From NCBI RefSeq assembly GCF_039839275.1, contig NZ_JBDOQP010000002.1, positions 372,001-436,000 on the forward strand: a stretch of DNA of 64,000 nt, written 5' to 3'. The notes under the pieces are model-generated. The model was not told the DNA's origin. It was given only the letters and a program-made list of their open reading frames with translations, and did not search any database. Source of the stretch: Aerobium sp039839275. Lineage in GTDB: Bacteria; Pseudomonadota; Alphaproteobacteria; Rhizobiales; Rhizobiaceae. Positions 8,527 to 17,341 of this stretch are shown here, in pieces (the stretch's first letter is position 1; the number at the start of each line of letters is the position of its first letter). A program made the translations under genes and the position numbers.

Positions 8527-9174
8527 CTACTGCTTGGCCCAGACGATGCGTGCCATCCACTCGATATCCGCGACCGGAATGGTGCGGTCGGGGTGGGCGG
8601 GGTTAAGGGAGACGAGCACCACCGCTTCGGCATTGCGCCGCTCCAGCACCTTCGCCATGACCTCGCCGCCTCGGGTGCGGGCCACGACCCGATCGCCCTT
8701 GCGCACCGCCGCGCCCGGCTCGACGATCAGTATGTCACCGTCGCGGTAGAGCGGCAGCATGGACTCGCCCTGGACCTTCAGTGCATAGGAACGCTCGCCG
8801 GTGGCGGGGAGGTCGACCTCTTCCCACCCCTGGCCCACGGGGAAGCCCGCATCATCGAAGAACCCCCCTGCCCCAGCCTGTGCGAAGCCCAGCAGCGGCA
8901 CGGTGGCGCGGGCCGGAGCAACGTCCACCCGCTGACCCCGCACTTCCACGAGTTGTGTGAATTCGGACAGGCTGGCGCCGGTCGCCTCGATGATCTTGGC
9001 GAGCGACTCCGTCGACGGCCAACGCGGACGGCCATCGGCCGACAGCCGCTTCGACTTGTTGAAAGCCGTGGAATCGAGGCCGGCACGCTTGGCCAGCCCC
9101 GAAGCGGAGAGCGCGTGGCGCTCCGCCAGCGCATCGATGGCTGCCCAGACCTGCTCGTGCGAGAGCATGCGCAA
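8527..9174 (-). CDS. LexA-like S24 peptidase / HTH repressor
   Basis: A 215-residue regulator with an N-terminal helix-turn-helix (about residues 20-75, SASGLAKRAGLDSTAFNKSK) and a C-terminal S24 self-cleavage domain. Ser138 in GESMLP and Lys175 in EVMAKVL match the catalytic dyad, and Ala100-Gly101 in FAQAGAGGFF is the likely autocleavage bond. Proteins of this kind sense DNA damage through RecA and derepress targets. No phage genes are nearby, so this looks like a resident chromosomal regulator. The nuclease-fold gene downstream is its probable co-transcribed partner. Confidence 0.85.
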   Translation of the reverse strand: MRMLSHEQVWAAIDALAERHALSASGLAKRAGLDSTAFNKSKRLSADGRPRWPSTESLAKIIEATGASLSEFTQLVEVRGQRVDVAPARATVPLLGFAQAGAGGFFDDAGFPVGQGWEEVDLPATGERSYALKVQGESMLPLYRDGDILIVEPGAAVRKGDRVVARTRGGEVMAKVLERRNAEAVVLVSLNPAHPDRTIPVADIEWMARIVWAKQ

Positions 9175-9248
9175 ACCTCACCACAGGAAAAAATACCTCT
9201 GATAGGTAATGCCTGCGGCGCGACGTGTCCAGCCGACGGCCGGCTTTT

Positions 9249-9863
9249 CTAGGGACGAAACGGTGGCCTGCCCGACTCCAGCGCATGGGCCAGATATTCG
9301 AGACGATCCTGGCCCCAGAACGGCTCGCCGTTGAGCACATAGACCGGCGCGCCGATCGCGTCGGCCTCGCTCGCCTCCCTTGTGTTGCGCGCCAGCGTAT
9401 CGGTTGCGTCCTGCCCCTGGGCAGCGGCAAGGATGGTTTCCGCCGGATGCCCTTCAGCTTCCAGATAGGCGGTCAGTTGCGCGGGATCGGCAATGTTCTC
9501 CTCGTTTGCCCAGACGCCCGCATGGGCGCGACCGATAAAGCCCGAGGGGTCCCTGCCCGCCTGAACCAGCGCGATCACGCTTCTGTCGGCAAGGCCGGGA
9601 TCGACCGGGAAATGTTTCGGCTCGAGATTGATCGGCACGCCGCGAATATCGGCGATCCGCTGCATCTCGATGCGGCGGTAGCGCTGGCGCAGCGGCGTGC
9701 GCTGGGCGAGAGGCACGGAGCCCGACTTCTCCCAGACACCGGCAAGATTGATGGGCTTGTAGCGTATTTCGAAATTGTGCGCCTCAGCCAGTTGATGGAA
9801 CACCTTGTGTCCAAGATAGGCGAAGGGCGACGAGGATATGAAATAATAGTCGATGGCAGTCAT
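9249..9863 (-). CDS. DsbA-fold 2-hydroxychromene-2-carboxylate isomerase-like protein
   Basis: A 204-residue thioredoxin-fold protein of the kappa-GST/HCCA isomerase family. The N terminus has YYFISSSPFAYLG with the conserved serines that bind glutathione, and the C-terminal lobe has EADAIGAPVYVLNGEPFWGQDRLEYL. HCCA isomerases act in naphthalene-type aromatic breakdown, but most genomic copies have no such pathway nearby, as here. The start at MTAIDYYF was chosen over the longer form because it begins at the conserved first strand. Confidence 0.85.
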   Translation of the reverse strand: MTAIDYYFISSSPFAYLGHKVFHQLAEAHNFEIRYKPINLAGVWEKSGSVPLAQRTPLRQRYRRIEMQRIADIRGVPINLEPKHFPVDPGLADRSVIALVQAGRDPSGFIGRAHAGVWANEENIADPAQLTAYLEAEGHPAETILAAAQGQDATDTLARNTREASEADAIGAPVYVLNGEPFWGQDRLEYLAHALESGRPPFRP

Positions 9864-9956
9864 GGACTCTTGCTCCTGCAACGGGGCGCATACGACCGCA
9901 AATCGCTCCGCGCCGCAAGCCGAACGTGGGGAAATGTCGGGGCGGCGCCGTTCCGG

Positions 9957-10505
9957 CTAGAGGGATTGCGCCTTCGCCAGCTTGCGCAAGCCAGCGTGGG
10001 AATCCATGAAAATCCGCTCCTCCGCGCTCGGCGGACGCGGCTGCGCATCCGAACCGAGTTCAGCAACGATATCGTCGATTTTCACGAAAGCCCTGTTGCG
10101 GGAGTCGTAGACCCCTGCCGTCGTCAGGACGAGCGCGGCGGTACGCCCGTCTTCCAGCACGAAGCGGTGCCGGCCGATCACCTGCGTGTCTTCCCAGGTC
10201 TCGATGGTCGAGACCACGTCAAACTTCGTCCAGAGCCTGATCTCGCGGACATAGACCGACTGCAAACCGCCCATCATCGGCGCCCAGCGATTCCGCCGCG
10301 CCAAGGCGATCAGCCCGGCACGATGGAAGATGTCGATGCGTCCGACATCGGCCAGCATCATGTAGCGCGCATTGTTGAGGTGGAAATTGGAATCGATGTC
10401 GGTGGGAAGGCAGCGAAAGGTCAGGCGACTTTCCTCGCCCATGCGATAGCGGCCACGCGACTTCGCGGTGGCGATCATGCGGGCAAGGCGCAGCCAGACA
10501 TACAT
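9957..10505 (-). CDS. Hotdog-fold thioesterase family protein
   Basis: A 182-residue protein with the 4-hydroxybenzoyl-CoA/acyl-CoA thioesterase layout. LPTDIDSNFHLNNARYMMLADVGRIDI carries the Asp and Asn-His residues typical of the THEM6/YbgC-like active site, followed by the VYVREIRLWTKFDVVSTIETWED strand region. It should hydrolyse an acyl-CoA or related thioester in the cytoplasm. It lies between the isomerase and a DUF2218 gene on the same strand, upstream of which the fadJ region begins, but no shared operon can be proved. Confidence 0.82.
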   Translation of the reverse strand: MYVWLRLARMIATAKSRGRYRMGEESRLTFRCLPTDIDSNFHLNNARYMMLADVGRIDIFHRAGLIALARRNRWAPMMGGLQSVYVREIRLWTKFDVVSTIETWEDTQVIGRHRFVLEDGRTAALVLTTAGVYDSRNRAFVKIDDIVAELGSDAQPRPPSAEERIFMDSHAGLRKLAKAQSL

Positions 10506-10515
10506 CCGGGGTGTT

Positions 10516-10824
10516 CTAGCCGTGCGGGGACGCGGACGAATCCTCGTCCCATTTCACGACGAGTTCCTCGCGGAAGGCGAAGCGGACCAGATGGGCGACG
10601 ATGACGCCCTTCATCTGTTCGCCACGGGCCGGGTCCGCCGCTTCGAGGCGCAGCTTGAGGCCTTGCGGGTCGGCGTCGAGATGGCAGACGGTATCGGTAT
10701 CGAACGCGATCCGCCCGTGCGACGGATCGAATTCGACCTCGAACTTGTGCCCCCAATGCTTGCACAACTGCTGCAGGTAGCGGCTGGCGTTCGTGGTCTC
10801 GGCATAGCCCGGATAAACGGCCAT
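10516..10824 (-). CDS. DUF2218 family protein
   Basis: A 102-residue protein matching the DUF2218 layout: YPGYAETTNASRYLQQLCKHWGHK, then FDPSHGRIAFD and a C-terminal pair of strands. Members are small, often found near siderophore or iron genes, and lack a known activity. AGGAGACCAA precedes the ATG at 10824 and fixes that start over the longer frame. The gene ends 11 bases before the thioesterase gene begins on the same strand. Confidence 0.8.
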   Translation of the reverse strand: MAVYPGYAETTNASRYLQQLCKHWGHKFEVEFDPSHGRIAFDTDTVCHLDADPQGLKLRLEAADPARGEQMKGVIVAHLVRFAFREELVVKWDEDSSASPHG

Positions 10825-10915
10825 TTGGTCTCCTAGGACAAAGACATGCGACAACATGGGAAGCCAAAGCGCGGGATGCGAACTCGAAAAATCGGCCCGC
10901 GCTTTAGCGGCGGCC

Positions 10916-13129
10916 TCAGGCCGCCTTCTTCGCCTTCGGATACGGGTTGAACCGATCGTAGAAGGTCTCGCCCTTGTCAGCCATGTCCGACAGAAGCTTC
11001 GGTGCCTTGAACTGCGCGCCGTATTTCTTCTGAAGGTGCTTCGACAGCTTCAGGAACGTCTCCAGCCCCATGCCGTCGATGTAGCTGAGCGCGCCGCCGG
11101 TATAGGGCGCGAAGCCGAAAGCGAGGATCGAGCCGACATCCGCCTCGCGCGGATCGGTGACGATGCCTTCCTCCATCACGCGGGCCGCCTCGAGAGCGAT
11201 CGTGACGAGGAAGCGCTGCTTCAGTTCCTCGACATCGATCTTGTCGGCATCCTGCTGCGGGTAGAGCGTCTTGAGTTCAGGCCAAAGATGCTTCTTGGCC
11301 GGCTTTTCCGGATAGTCGTAGAAGCCCTTACCGTTCTTGCGCCCGAAGCGGCCATGCTTGTCGACCATGGTGTTAATGAGCTCGAACTGGTCCTTGTCGA
11401 CCGCCTTCTCGCCCATGTCGCGAATGGTCTGCTTCATGATCTTCTGGGCCAAGTCGATGGCAGTTTCGTCGGTGAGTGCCAGCGGGCCGACCGGCATGCC
11501 GGCCATCTTCGCCGCGTTCTCGATCATCGCCGGCGGCACGCCCTCGATCAGCATCTGGTACGATTCCGACATGTAGCGCAGCACGCAGCGATTGACGTAG
11601 AAGCCGCGCGTGTCGTTGACGACGATCGGCGTCTTCTTGATCGCACGGACATAGTCGATGGCCGTGGCGATCGCCTTGTCCTCGGTCTTCTTGCCGAGAA
11701 TGATTTCGACAAGCATCATCTTGTCGACCGGCGAGAAGAAGTGGATGCCGATGAAGTTCGCCGGACGCTTCGAGTTCTTGGCCAGCGAGGTGATCGGGAT
11801 CGTCGAGGTGTTCGAGGCGAAGATGGCATCCTTGGCGATGACGGCTTCCGTCTGCTCGGTGGCGCCCTTCTTGACTTCCGAATCCTCGAACACGGCCTCG
11901 ATCACAAGGTCACAGCCATCGAGGTCCTTGTAGTCGACCGTCGGGGTGATGAGCGACAGAAGCTGCTCCTTCTGCTCTTCCGTGGCGCGGCCCTTCTTGA
12001 TCGCGCCATCCATAAGCCCGGCCGAATGGGCCTTGCCCTTGTCAGCGGACGCCTGGTCGCGATCGAGCAGCACGACGGGGATTCCCGCCTTGGCCGTGAC
12101 ATAGGCAATGCCCGCACCCATGAAGCCGGCGCCCAGCACGCCAATCTTGGTGAACTTCGATTCAGGCACGCCTGCCGGACGGCGCGCGCCCTTGTTGAGT
12201 TCCTGCAGGGAGACGAACAGCGAGCGGATCATCATCCGCGCTTCGGTCGACCGCAAGATCTGCGCGAAATAGCGCTGCTCGATGCGAAGAGCGGTATCGA
12301 ACGGCACCAGCAGGCCTTCATAGGCGCATTTGAGGATCGCGGCCGCACCTGGATAGTTGCCATATGTCTCGCGGCGCAGGATGGCGATCGCCGGCGGCCA
12401 GAGATTGGCGCCAGCAGCCGAATAGACCGGCCCGCCGGGCAGCTTGAAGCCCTTCTCGTCCCACGGCTGGACAGGCTTCAGGCCTTTCTTGATCATCGCC
12501 TTGGCGGTCTCGATCAGCTTGGACGGCTCGGCGATCTCGTGGATCAGGTTCATGCCCTTCGCCTTCTTCGGCGACAGGTTCTGCCCTGACGTCAGCATCT
12601 GCAGCGCCGACTGAGGATCGGCCAGGCGCGGGACACGCTGCGTGCCGCCGGCGCCTGGGAATATCCCGACCTTGACTTCAGGCAGTGCCATCTTGACCTT
12701 GTCGCTGTCAGCAGCCACGCGGCCGTGGCAGGCCAGCGACATCTCGAACGCGCCGCCCATGCAGGTGCCGTTGATCGCCGAGACCCACGGCTTGCCGCTG
12801 GTTTCGAGCTTGCGGAAGAGTTTGCTCATCCGGCCCGCATTGTCGAACAGAAGCTGGATGGCCTTCTGTTCGTTCTTGGCCTGCTCCTTGGCGAAGACGC
12901 TCAGCATCTTCTGCAGCATGGTGAGGTCCGCGCCGCCCGAGAAGCTCTCCTTGCCGGAGGTGATCACCGCGCCCTTGACCGCCTCGGTCGAGGCGACATG
13001 ATCGATGATCGTATCGAGTTCATCCATCACCTCTTCGGTGAAGACGTTCATCGACTTATCGGGCATGTCCCAGGTGACGAGCGCGATGCCGTCGGCATCG
13101 GTTTCGACGGTGAAGTTAACATATGACAT
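10916..13129 (-). CDS. fadJ: Fatty-acid oxidation multifunctional enzyme (enoyl-CoA hydratase / 3-hydroxyacyl-CoA dehydrogenase)
   Basis: A 737-residue alpha subunit of the fatty-acid oxidation complex. The N-terminal crotonase domain has SFSGGADLTM for the oxyanion hole and PEVKVGIFPGAGGTQRVP with the catalytic Glu. The NAD-binding loop GVLGAGFMGAG lies near residue 328 and the dehydrogenase His is in GIHFFSPVDKM. It catalyses the hydration and oxidation steps of beta-oxidation in the cytoplasm. The start MSYVNFTVETDADG was chosen because the same start sequence recurs in a relic copy at 14233. The thiolase partner lies upstream on the same strand, now separated by inserted genes. Confidence 0.95.
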   Translation of the reverse strand: MSYVNFTVETDADGIALVTWDMPDKSMNVFTEEVMDELDTIIDHVASTEAVKGAVITSGKESFSGGADLTMLQKMLSVFAKEQAKNEQKAIQLLFDNAGRMSKLFRKLETSGKPWVSAINGTCMGGAFEMSLACHGRVAADSDKVKMALPEVKVGIFPGAGGTQRVPRLADPQSALQMLTSGQNLSPKKAKGMNLIHEIAEPSKLIETAKAMIKKGLKPVQPWDEKGFKLPGGPVYSAAGANLWPPAIAILRRETYGNYPGAAAILKCAYEGLLVPFDTALRIEQRYFAQILRSTEARMMIRSLFVSLQELNKGARRPAGVPESKFTKIGVLGAGFMGAGIAYVTAKAGIPVVLLDRDQASADKGKAHSAGLMDGAIKKGRATEEQKEQLLSLITPTVDYKDLDGCDLVIEAVFEDSEVKKGATEQTEAVIAKDAIFASNTSTIPITSLAKNSKRPANFIGIHFFSPVDKMMLVEIILGKKTEDKAIATAIDYVRAIKKTPIVVNDTRGFYVNRCVLRYMSESYQMLIEGVPPAMIENAAKMAGMPVGPLALTDETAIDLAQKIMKQTIRDMGEKAVDKDQFELINTMVDKHGRFGRKNGKGFYDYPEKPAKKHLWPELKTLYPQQDADKIDVEELKQRFLVTIALEAARVMEEGIVTDPREADVGSILAFGFAPYTGGALSYIDGMGLETFLKLSKHLQKKYGAQFKAPKLLSDMADKGETFYDRFNPYPKAKKAA

Positions 13130-13283
13130 AGTCTTACCACTCCAAAGATGATCTTGGGGCAAAAGATGACTGTGCGTCATCGCATTTAATTGCATCGAAC
13201 AGAAGTTCGGACCTTTTATTCACTCTTCGGCAACGGTTTGCCGCTTGAACTGAGCGCAACGAAACCGTGCCCATGGAACGCAG

Positions 13284-14060
13284 ATGAACGGACAGTGTGA
13301 AGGCTGCCAGACCGGCGAGCGCCTCGACTTCGAATTCTCGATGGCATTTCAGCCAATCATCGACACGGCCGCGAGCCGGGTGTGGGGCTATGAGGCGCTG
13401 ATCAGGGGGCCGTCCGGCGAGGGCGCGCCGTCGATCCTGGCGCGCGTTCGCCCCGAGCAAAAATACAAGTTCGACCAGGCTTGCCGCGTCAAGGCGATCG
13501 AACTGGCTGCAAGGCTGTTTCCGCGGGAAGGCGCGATGCCCAAGCTGTCCATCAACTTTCTGCCGAACGCGGTGTACGAGCCCGCGGCCTGCCTGCGCGC
13601 CACGCTCGCGGCGGCGCGCAAAAGCGGATTTCCGCGCGAAGCCATAATGTTCGAGTTCACCGAGAACGAAGTGGTGCGCGATACTGGCCATCTGCAGTCG
13701 ATCATCACCGAATATCGCAAGCAGGGCTTCATCACGGCGCTCGACGACTTCGGCGCCGGATTTGCGGGACTCGGGCTGCTGGCCGACTTCCAGCCGGATC
13801 TCATCAAGCTCGACATGGAGCTCATACGCGGCATCGACTGTAGCCACCCCCGGCAGGTGATCGTCGCCGGCATCATGCACATCGCGCGTGAACTGGGCAT
13901 TACAGTTCTTGCCGAAGGCATCGAGACCGAGGCCGAATTCACCGTGCTGAGAAGCGCCGGCGTGACGCTTCATCAGGGCTATCTTTTCGCCAAGCCCGGC
14001 TTTCAGGTGCTGCCGGCGATCGGCGGCACCTTTGGAGAGACGATGCGCGCGGCCGCCTGA
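13284..14060 (+). CDS. EAL-domain cyclic-di-GMP phosphodiesterase
   Basis: A 258-residue stand-alone EAL domain with no sensor or membrane segment. EAL is at residues 37-39 in YEALIRG. The other metal and substrate ligands are present: KLSINFLPNA, FEFTENE, ALDDFGAG, DLIKLD, LAEGIET and LHQGYLF. All catalytic positions look intact, so it should cut c-di-GMP to pGpG. It is the only + strand gene inside a long minus-strand fatty-acid block, between fadJ and its remnant copy, which suggests later insertion. Confidence 0.92.
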   Translation: MNGQCEGCQTGERLDFEFSMAFQPIIDTAASRVWGYEALIRGPSGEGAPSILARVRPEQKYKFDQACRVKAIELAARLFPREGAMPKLSINFLPNAVYEPAACLRATLAAARKSGFPREAIMFEFTENEVVRDTGHLQSIITEYRKQGFITALDDFGAGFAGLGLLADFQPDLIKLDMELIRGIDCSHPRQVIVAGIMHIARELGITVLAEGIETEAEFTVLRSAGVTLHQGYLFAKPGFQVLPAIGGTFGETMRAAA

Positions 14061-14089
14061 AGGACGCATTGCGCGGGCTGCCACGGCGA

Positions 14090-14233
14090 TCACACGCGCT
14101 CGATGATGGTTGCGGTACCCATGCCCGCGCCGATGCACAGTGTCACGAGGGCGGTGTTGAGGTCGCGGCGTTCGAGTCCGTCGCGCGCGATGCCGTCGGC
14201 ATCGGTTTCGACGGTGAAGTCCTTGTAGCTCAT
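14090..14233 (-). pseudogene. Chimeric gene remnant: FadJ start fused to thiolase C terminus
   Basis: This intact 47-codon frame joins two known genes. Codons 1-16 (MSYKDFTVETDADGIA) repeat the start of the fadJ product, with about 35 identical bases. Codons 21-47 (ERRDLNTALVTL then CIGAGMGTATIIERV) are identical in protein to the last residues of the neighbouring thiolase but differ at about eight third positions. It lies 12 bases after the PaiB-like gene stop. Order and orientation fit the collapse of a tandem thiolase-fadJ duplication. It cannot be an enzyme; whether it is translated is unknown. Confidence 0.8.
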
Positions 14234-14245
14234 GCTTCCAACCCT

Positions 14246-14890
14246 TCAGATTTCGGTGGCGTGGCGTTGATTGCCTGCGCGCATCAATTCTGCGACAGAG
14301 CGCGCATCCTGCGCGCCGCTCGCGGAAAGTCCGGCGATGACGCCGGAGCGATCCGTATCGGATTTGTGCTGGTTGAGTTTCCAGCTTCCTTCCAGTTGGG
14401 TGACCTTGAACCGCAACCCGACGATTCCCCGGGTCATGGACGTGATGTATTTTTCCGGCGCATCGCTGACGGCCCACGGCAGGTCGCGAGAGGCTTCGTT
14501 CTGCTCCGTCAGACGGGTGACGTGCTCGATCAGTTCGGCCTGATCCTGGAAGGTTTCAAGCACGCCATGGGCATGCACGACGACATAGGTCCATGTGGGC
14601 ACGACCTTGCCGTGCTCCTGCTTGCTCTCGTACCAGCCCGGATGAACATAGGCATGTGGCCCCTGAAAAATGGCCAGGGACTGCATGCCTTGGTGCCGCC
14701 AGTGCTCATTCCCGCGCGCGACATGCGTTTCCACGACCAGATCGTCGCCGATCTCCCGGACCACCATGGGTATGTGGGTCGCGTGCATGCCCTCTGCGCC
14801 GGCCGTGACCAGCGCTGCGAGCTGGATATCACGCATAGCCGCGATGAGGACGTCTCGGCGCTCTTCACGGAACTGCGTCGGCACGTACAT
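14246..14890 (-). CDS. PaiB-like FMN-binding protein
   Basis: A 214-residue protein of the PaiB (FMN-binding split-barrel) family: MYVPTQFREERRDVLIAAM at the start, ATHIPMVVRE, then FQGPHAYVHPGWYESK and PTWTYVVVHAHG, and near the C terminus IVGLRFKVTQLEGSWKLNQ. In Bacillus, PaiB was described as a negative regulator; alphaproteobacterial members look more like flavin reductase-fold proteins of unknown role. The ATG overlaps closely with the thiolase stop (2-base gap), so it is probably co-transcribed with the beta-oxidation genes. Confidence 0.88.
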   Translation of the reverse strand: MYVPTQFREERRDVLIAAMRDIQLAALVTAGAEGMHATHIPMVVREIGDDLVVETHVARGNEHWRHQGMQSLAIFQGPHAYVHPGWYESKQEHGKVVPTWTYVVVHAHGVLETFQDQAELIEHVTRLTEQNEASRDLPWAVSDAPEKYITSMTRGIVGLRFKVTQLEGSWKLNQHKSDTDRSGVIAGLSASGAQDARSVAELMRAGNQRHATEI

Positions 14891-14892
14891 GG

Positions 14893-16101
14893 CTAGACCC
14901 GCTCGATGATGGTCGCGGTGCCCATGCCAGCGCCGATGCACAGCGTCACCAGGGCGGTGTTCAGGTCGCGGCGTTCGAGTTCGTCGAGCACGGTGCCGAA
15001 GATCATCGCGCCGGTGGCGCCCAGCGGGTGGCCCATGGCGATGGCGCCGCCATTCACGTTGATCTTGTCGTGAGGGATGTCGAACGCCTGCATGTAGCGC
15101 AGCACCACGGACGCGAACGCCTCGTTGAGCTCGAACAGGTCGATGTCCGACAGCGTCATCTTGGCCTTCTTGAGAAGCTTCTCGGTCACGTCGACCGGCC
15201 CCGTCAGCATGATCGCCGGCTCGGAGCCGATATTGGTGAAGGTGTGGATGCGCGCGCGCGGCTTCAGGTCCATCGCCTTGCCGGCCTTCTTGGAACCGAG
15301 CAGCACGGCCGCCGCGCCATCCACGATGCCCGAGGAGTTGCCGGCGTGGTGCACATGGTTGATGGCTTCCACTTCCGGATGGCGCTGGATGGCGACGGCA
15401 TTGAAGCCGCCCATTTCGCCCGGCATCACGAATGAAGGATTGAGCGAGGCGAGCGACTGCATGTCGGTCGACGGTCGCATGTGCTCGTCATGGTCGAGGA
15501 TGGTCATGCCGTTCTGGTCCTTGATGGGAACCACCGACTTCTTGAAGTAGCCCTTCTTCCACGAACGGGCGGCACGCTTCTGGCTCTCGACGGCGTAGGC
15601 GTCGACATCGTCACGGGAGAACCCGTATTTCGTCGCGATCAGGTCGGCCGACACGCCCTGCGGCACGAAATAGCCGGGCAGTCCCACCGAGGGGTCCATG
15701 AACCAGGCGCCGCCAGACATGCCCATGCCGACGCGCGACATCGATTCCACGCCGCCGGCGATGACGATCTCGTCGGAGCCGCCGGCGATCTTCGCGGCGC
15801 CGATGTTGATGGCGTCCAGGCCCGAGGCGCAGAACCGCGACAACTGAATGCCGGGCGCCTTGTTGTCGTAGCCGGCCTCGAAGGTCGCCGCGCGCGGGAT
15901 CACAGAACCCGCCTCGCCGACAGGATCGACGCAGCCGAAGATGATGTCGTCGACCTGGCTCGTGTCGAGATTGTTGCGATCGCGCACCGCTTCCAGCGTC
16001 TTGGCGGCGAGACGGACGGCCGGCACCTCGTGCAGCGAACCGTCCTTCTTGCCGCGGCCGCGAGGCGTACGCACGGCGTCGTAAACATATGCGTCAGACA
16101 T
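14893..16101 (-). CDS. Acetyl-CoA C-acyltransferase (thiolase)
   Basis: A 402-residue thiolase with Cys91 in the FCASG nucleophile motif, His358 in GHPLGATG and Cys388 in CIGAGMG, the complete catalytic set. The fatty-acid oxidation beta subunit would cleave 3-ketoacyl-CoA with CoA to release acetyl-CoA. It follows the LCAD-like dehydrogenase (67-base gap) and precedes the PaiB-like gene. Its C-terminal sequence is copied in the chimeric remnant downstream. Chain-length preference cannot be read from sequence. Confidence 0.95.
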   Translation of the reverse strand: MSDAYVYDAVRTPRGRGKKDGSLHEVPAVRLAAKTLEAVRDRNNLDTSQVDDIIFGCVDPVGEAGSVIPRAATFEAGYDNKAPGIQLSRFCASGLDAINIGAAKIAGGSDEIVIAGGVESMSRVGMGMSGGAWFMDPSVGLPGYFVPQGVSADLIATKYGFSRDDVDAYAVESQKRAARSWKKGYFKKSVVPIKDQNGMTILDHDEHMRPSTDMQSLASLNPSFVMPGEMGGFNAVAIQRHPEVEAINHVHHAGNSSGIVDGAAAVLLGSKKAGKAMDLKPRARIHTFTNIGSEPAIMLTGPVDVTEKLLKKAKMTLSDIDLFELNEAFASVVLRYMQAFDIPHDKINVNGGAIAMGHPLGATGAMIFGTVLDELERRDLNTALVTLCIGAGMGTATIIERV

Positions 16102-16168
16102 TCGTTTCTCCCTTGATGGCCGACATGAGCAGGACGTCGGCCTTGAGTATATAGCGTTTCAGCCTGCC

Positions 16169-17341
16169 TTAGAGGCTCCTCGCGATGAGCAGCTTCATGA
16201 TTTCGTTGGTGCCGCCATAGATGCGCTGGACGCGGGCATCGCGCCACATGCGGGCGATCGGGTACTCGTTCATATAGCCATAGCCGCCATGCAGTTGCAG
16301 GCACTCGTCTATAATCTTGCCCTGCAGGTCCGACAGCCAGTACTTGGCCATCGAAGCCGTGACGGGATCAAGACCGCCGGCGATATGGCGCGCCACGCAG
16401 TCATTGTAGAACACGCGGCCGACGGTCGCCTCGGTCTTGAGTTCGGCAAGCTTGAACTGCGTGTTCTGGAAATCCATGATCGACTTGCCGAACGCCTTGC
16501 GCTCCTTGACATAGTCGATGGTCAGCGCCAGCGCGCGCTCGATCATGGCAATGGCCGTCGTGCCGATCTGCAGCCGCTCCTGCGGGAGTTGCTGCATGAG
16601 CTGGACGAAGCCCTGCCCTTCCTCGGAACCCAGCAGGTTCGACGTCGGCACGCGCACGTCGTTGAAGAACAGTTCCGAGGTGTCGTTGGACTTGAGGCCG
16701 ATCTTGTCGAGGTTGCGGCCGCGCTCGAAACCCTCGACCTCATCGGTTTCGACGACGATGAGCGACGTGCCCTTGGCGCCGGCCGCCGGGTCGGTCTTGG
16801 TCACGACGACGATGAGATTGGCAAGCTGGCCGTTGGTGATGAAAGTCTTGGAGCCGTTGAGCCGATAGTGGTTGCCATCCTTCTCCGCGCGTGTCTTCAC
16901 GCCCTGCAGGTCGGAGCCCGCGCCCGGTTCGGTCATGGCGATGGCGCCGATGAGCTCGCCGCTCGCCATCTTGGGCAGCCACTTCTTCTTCTGCTCTTCC
17001 GAGCCGTAGTGAAGAATGTAAGGCGCGACGATCGAGTTGTGGAGTGCTATGCCGAAGCCGTCGACGCCGACATGGCTGATCGCCTCGATGATCGCGCTTT
17101 CATGGGCAAACGTGCCGCCAGAGCCGCCATACTCTTCGGGTATCGACGCGCAGAGAAGGCCGTTCTCGCCAGCCTTGCGCCAGCTCTCGCGATCGAAGAT
17201 CTCGGCCTTCTCGAATTCGTCGTAGCGCGGCGCGATCTCGGCCTCGAGAAAGCGCGTCGCCATGTCGTACAGCATGCCGACCTCGTCGTCGGCCCATGCG
17301 GGCTTGGGGAGGTTCAGGATCGTGGCGGGTGAGGTGGTCAT
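16169..17341 (-). CDS. Acyl-CoA dehydrogenase, long-chain (ACADL) type
   Basis: A 390-residue flavoprotein dehydrogenase. FAD/substrate motifs are AIAMTEPGAGSDLQGVKT and NGSKTFITNGQLANL. The C-terminal loop reads IYGGTNEIMKLL, with Gly where medium-chain enzymes have the catalytic Glu; as in long-chain and isovaleryl enzymes the base is likely Glu255 in LPQERLQIG. It performs the first step of beta-oxidation and passes electrons to ETF. Its start codon overlaps the end of the DUF559 gene (ATGA), so the two are read as one transcript. Confidence 0.93.
   Translation of the reverse strand: MTTSPATILNLPKPAWADDEVGMLYDMATRFLEAEIAPRYDEFEKAEIFDRESWRKAGENGLLCASIPEEYGGSGGTFAHESAIIEAISHVGVDGFGIALHNSIVAPYILHYGSEEQKKKWLPKMASGELIGAIAMTEPGAGSDLQGVKTRAEKDGNHYRLNGSKTFITNGQLANLIVVVTKTDPAAGAKGTSLIVVETDEVEGFERGRNLDKIGLKSNDTSELFFNDVRVPTSNLLGSEEGQGFVQLMQQLPQERLQIGTTAIAMIERALALTIDYVKERKAFGKSIMDFQNTQFKLAELKTEATVGRVFYNDCVARHIAGGLDPVTASMAKYWLSDLQGKIIDECLQLHGGYGYMNEYPIARMWRDARVQRIYGGTNEIMKLLIARSL

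Noticed and set aside
8527..9174. S24 repressor as a sign of a prophage
   Set aside because: No integrase, structural, lysis or replication genes of phage type are found around it.
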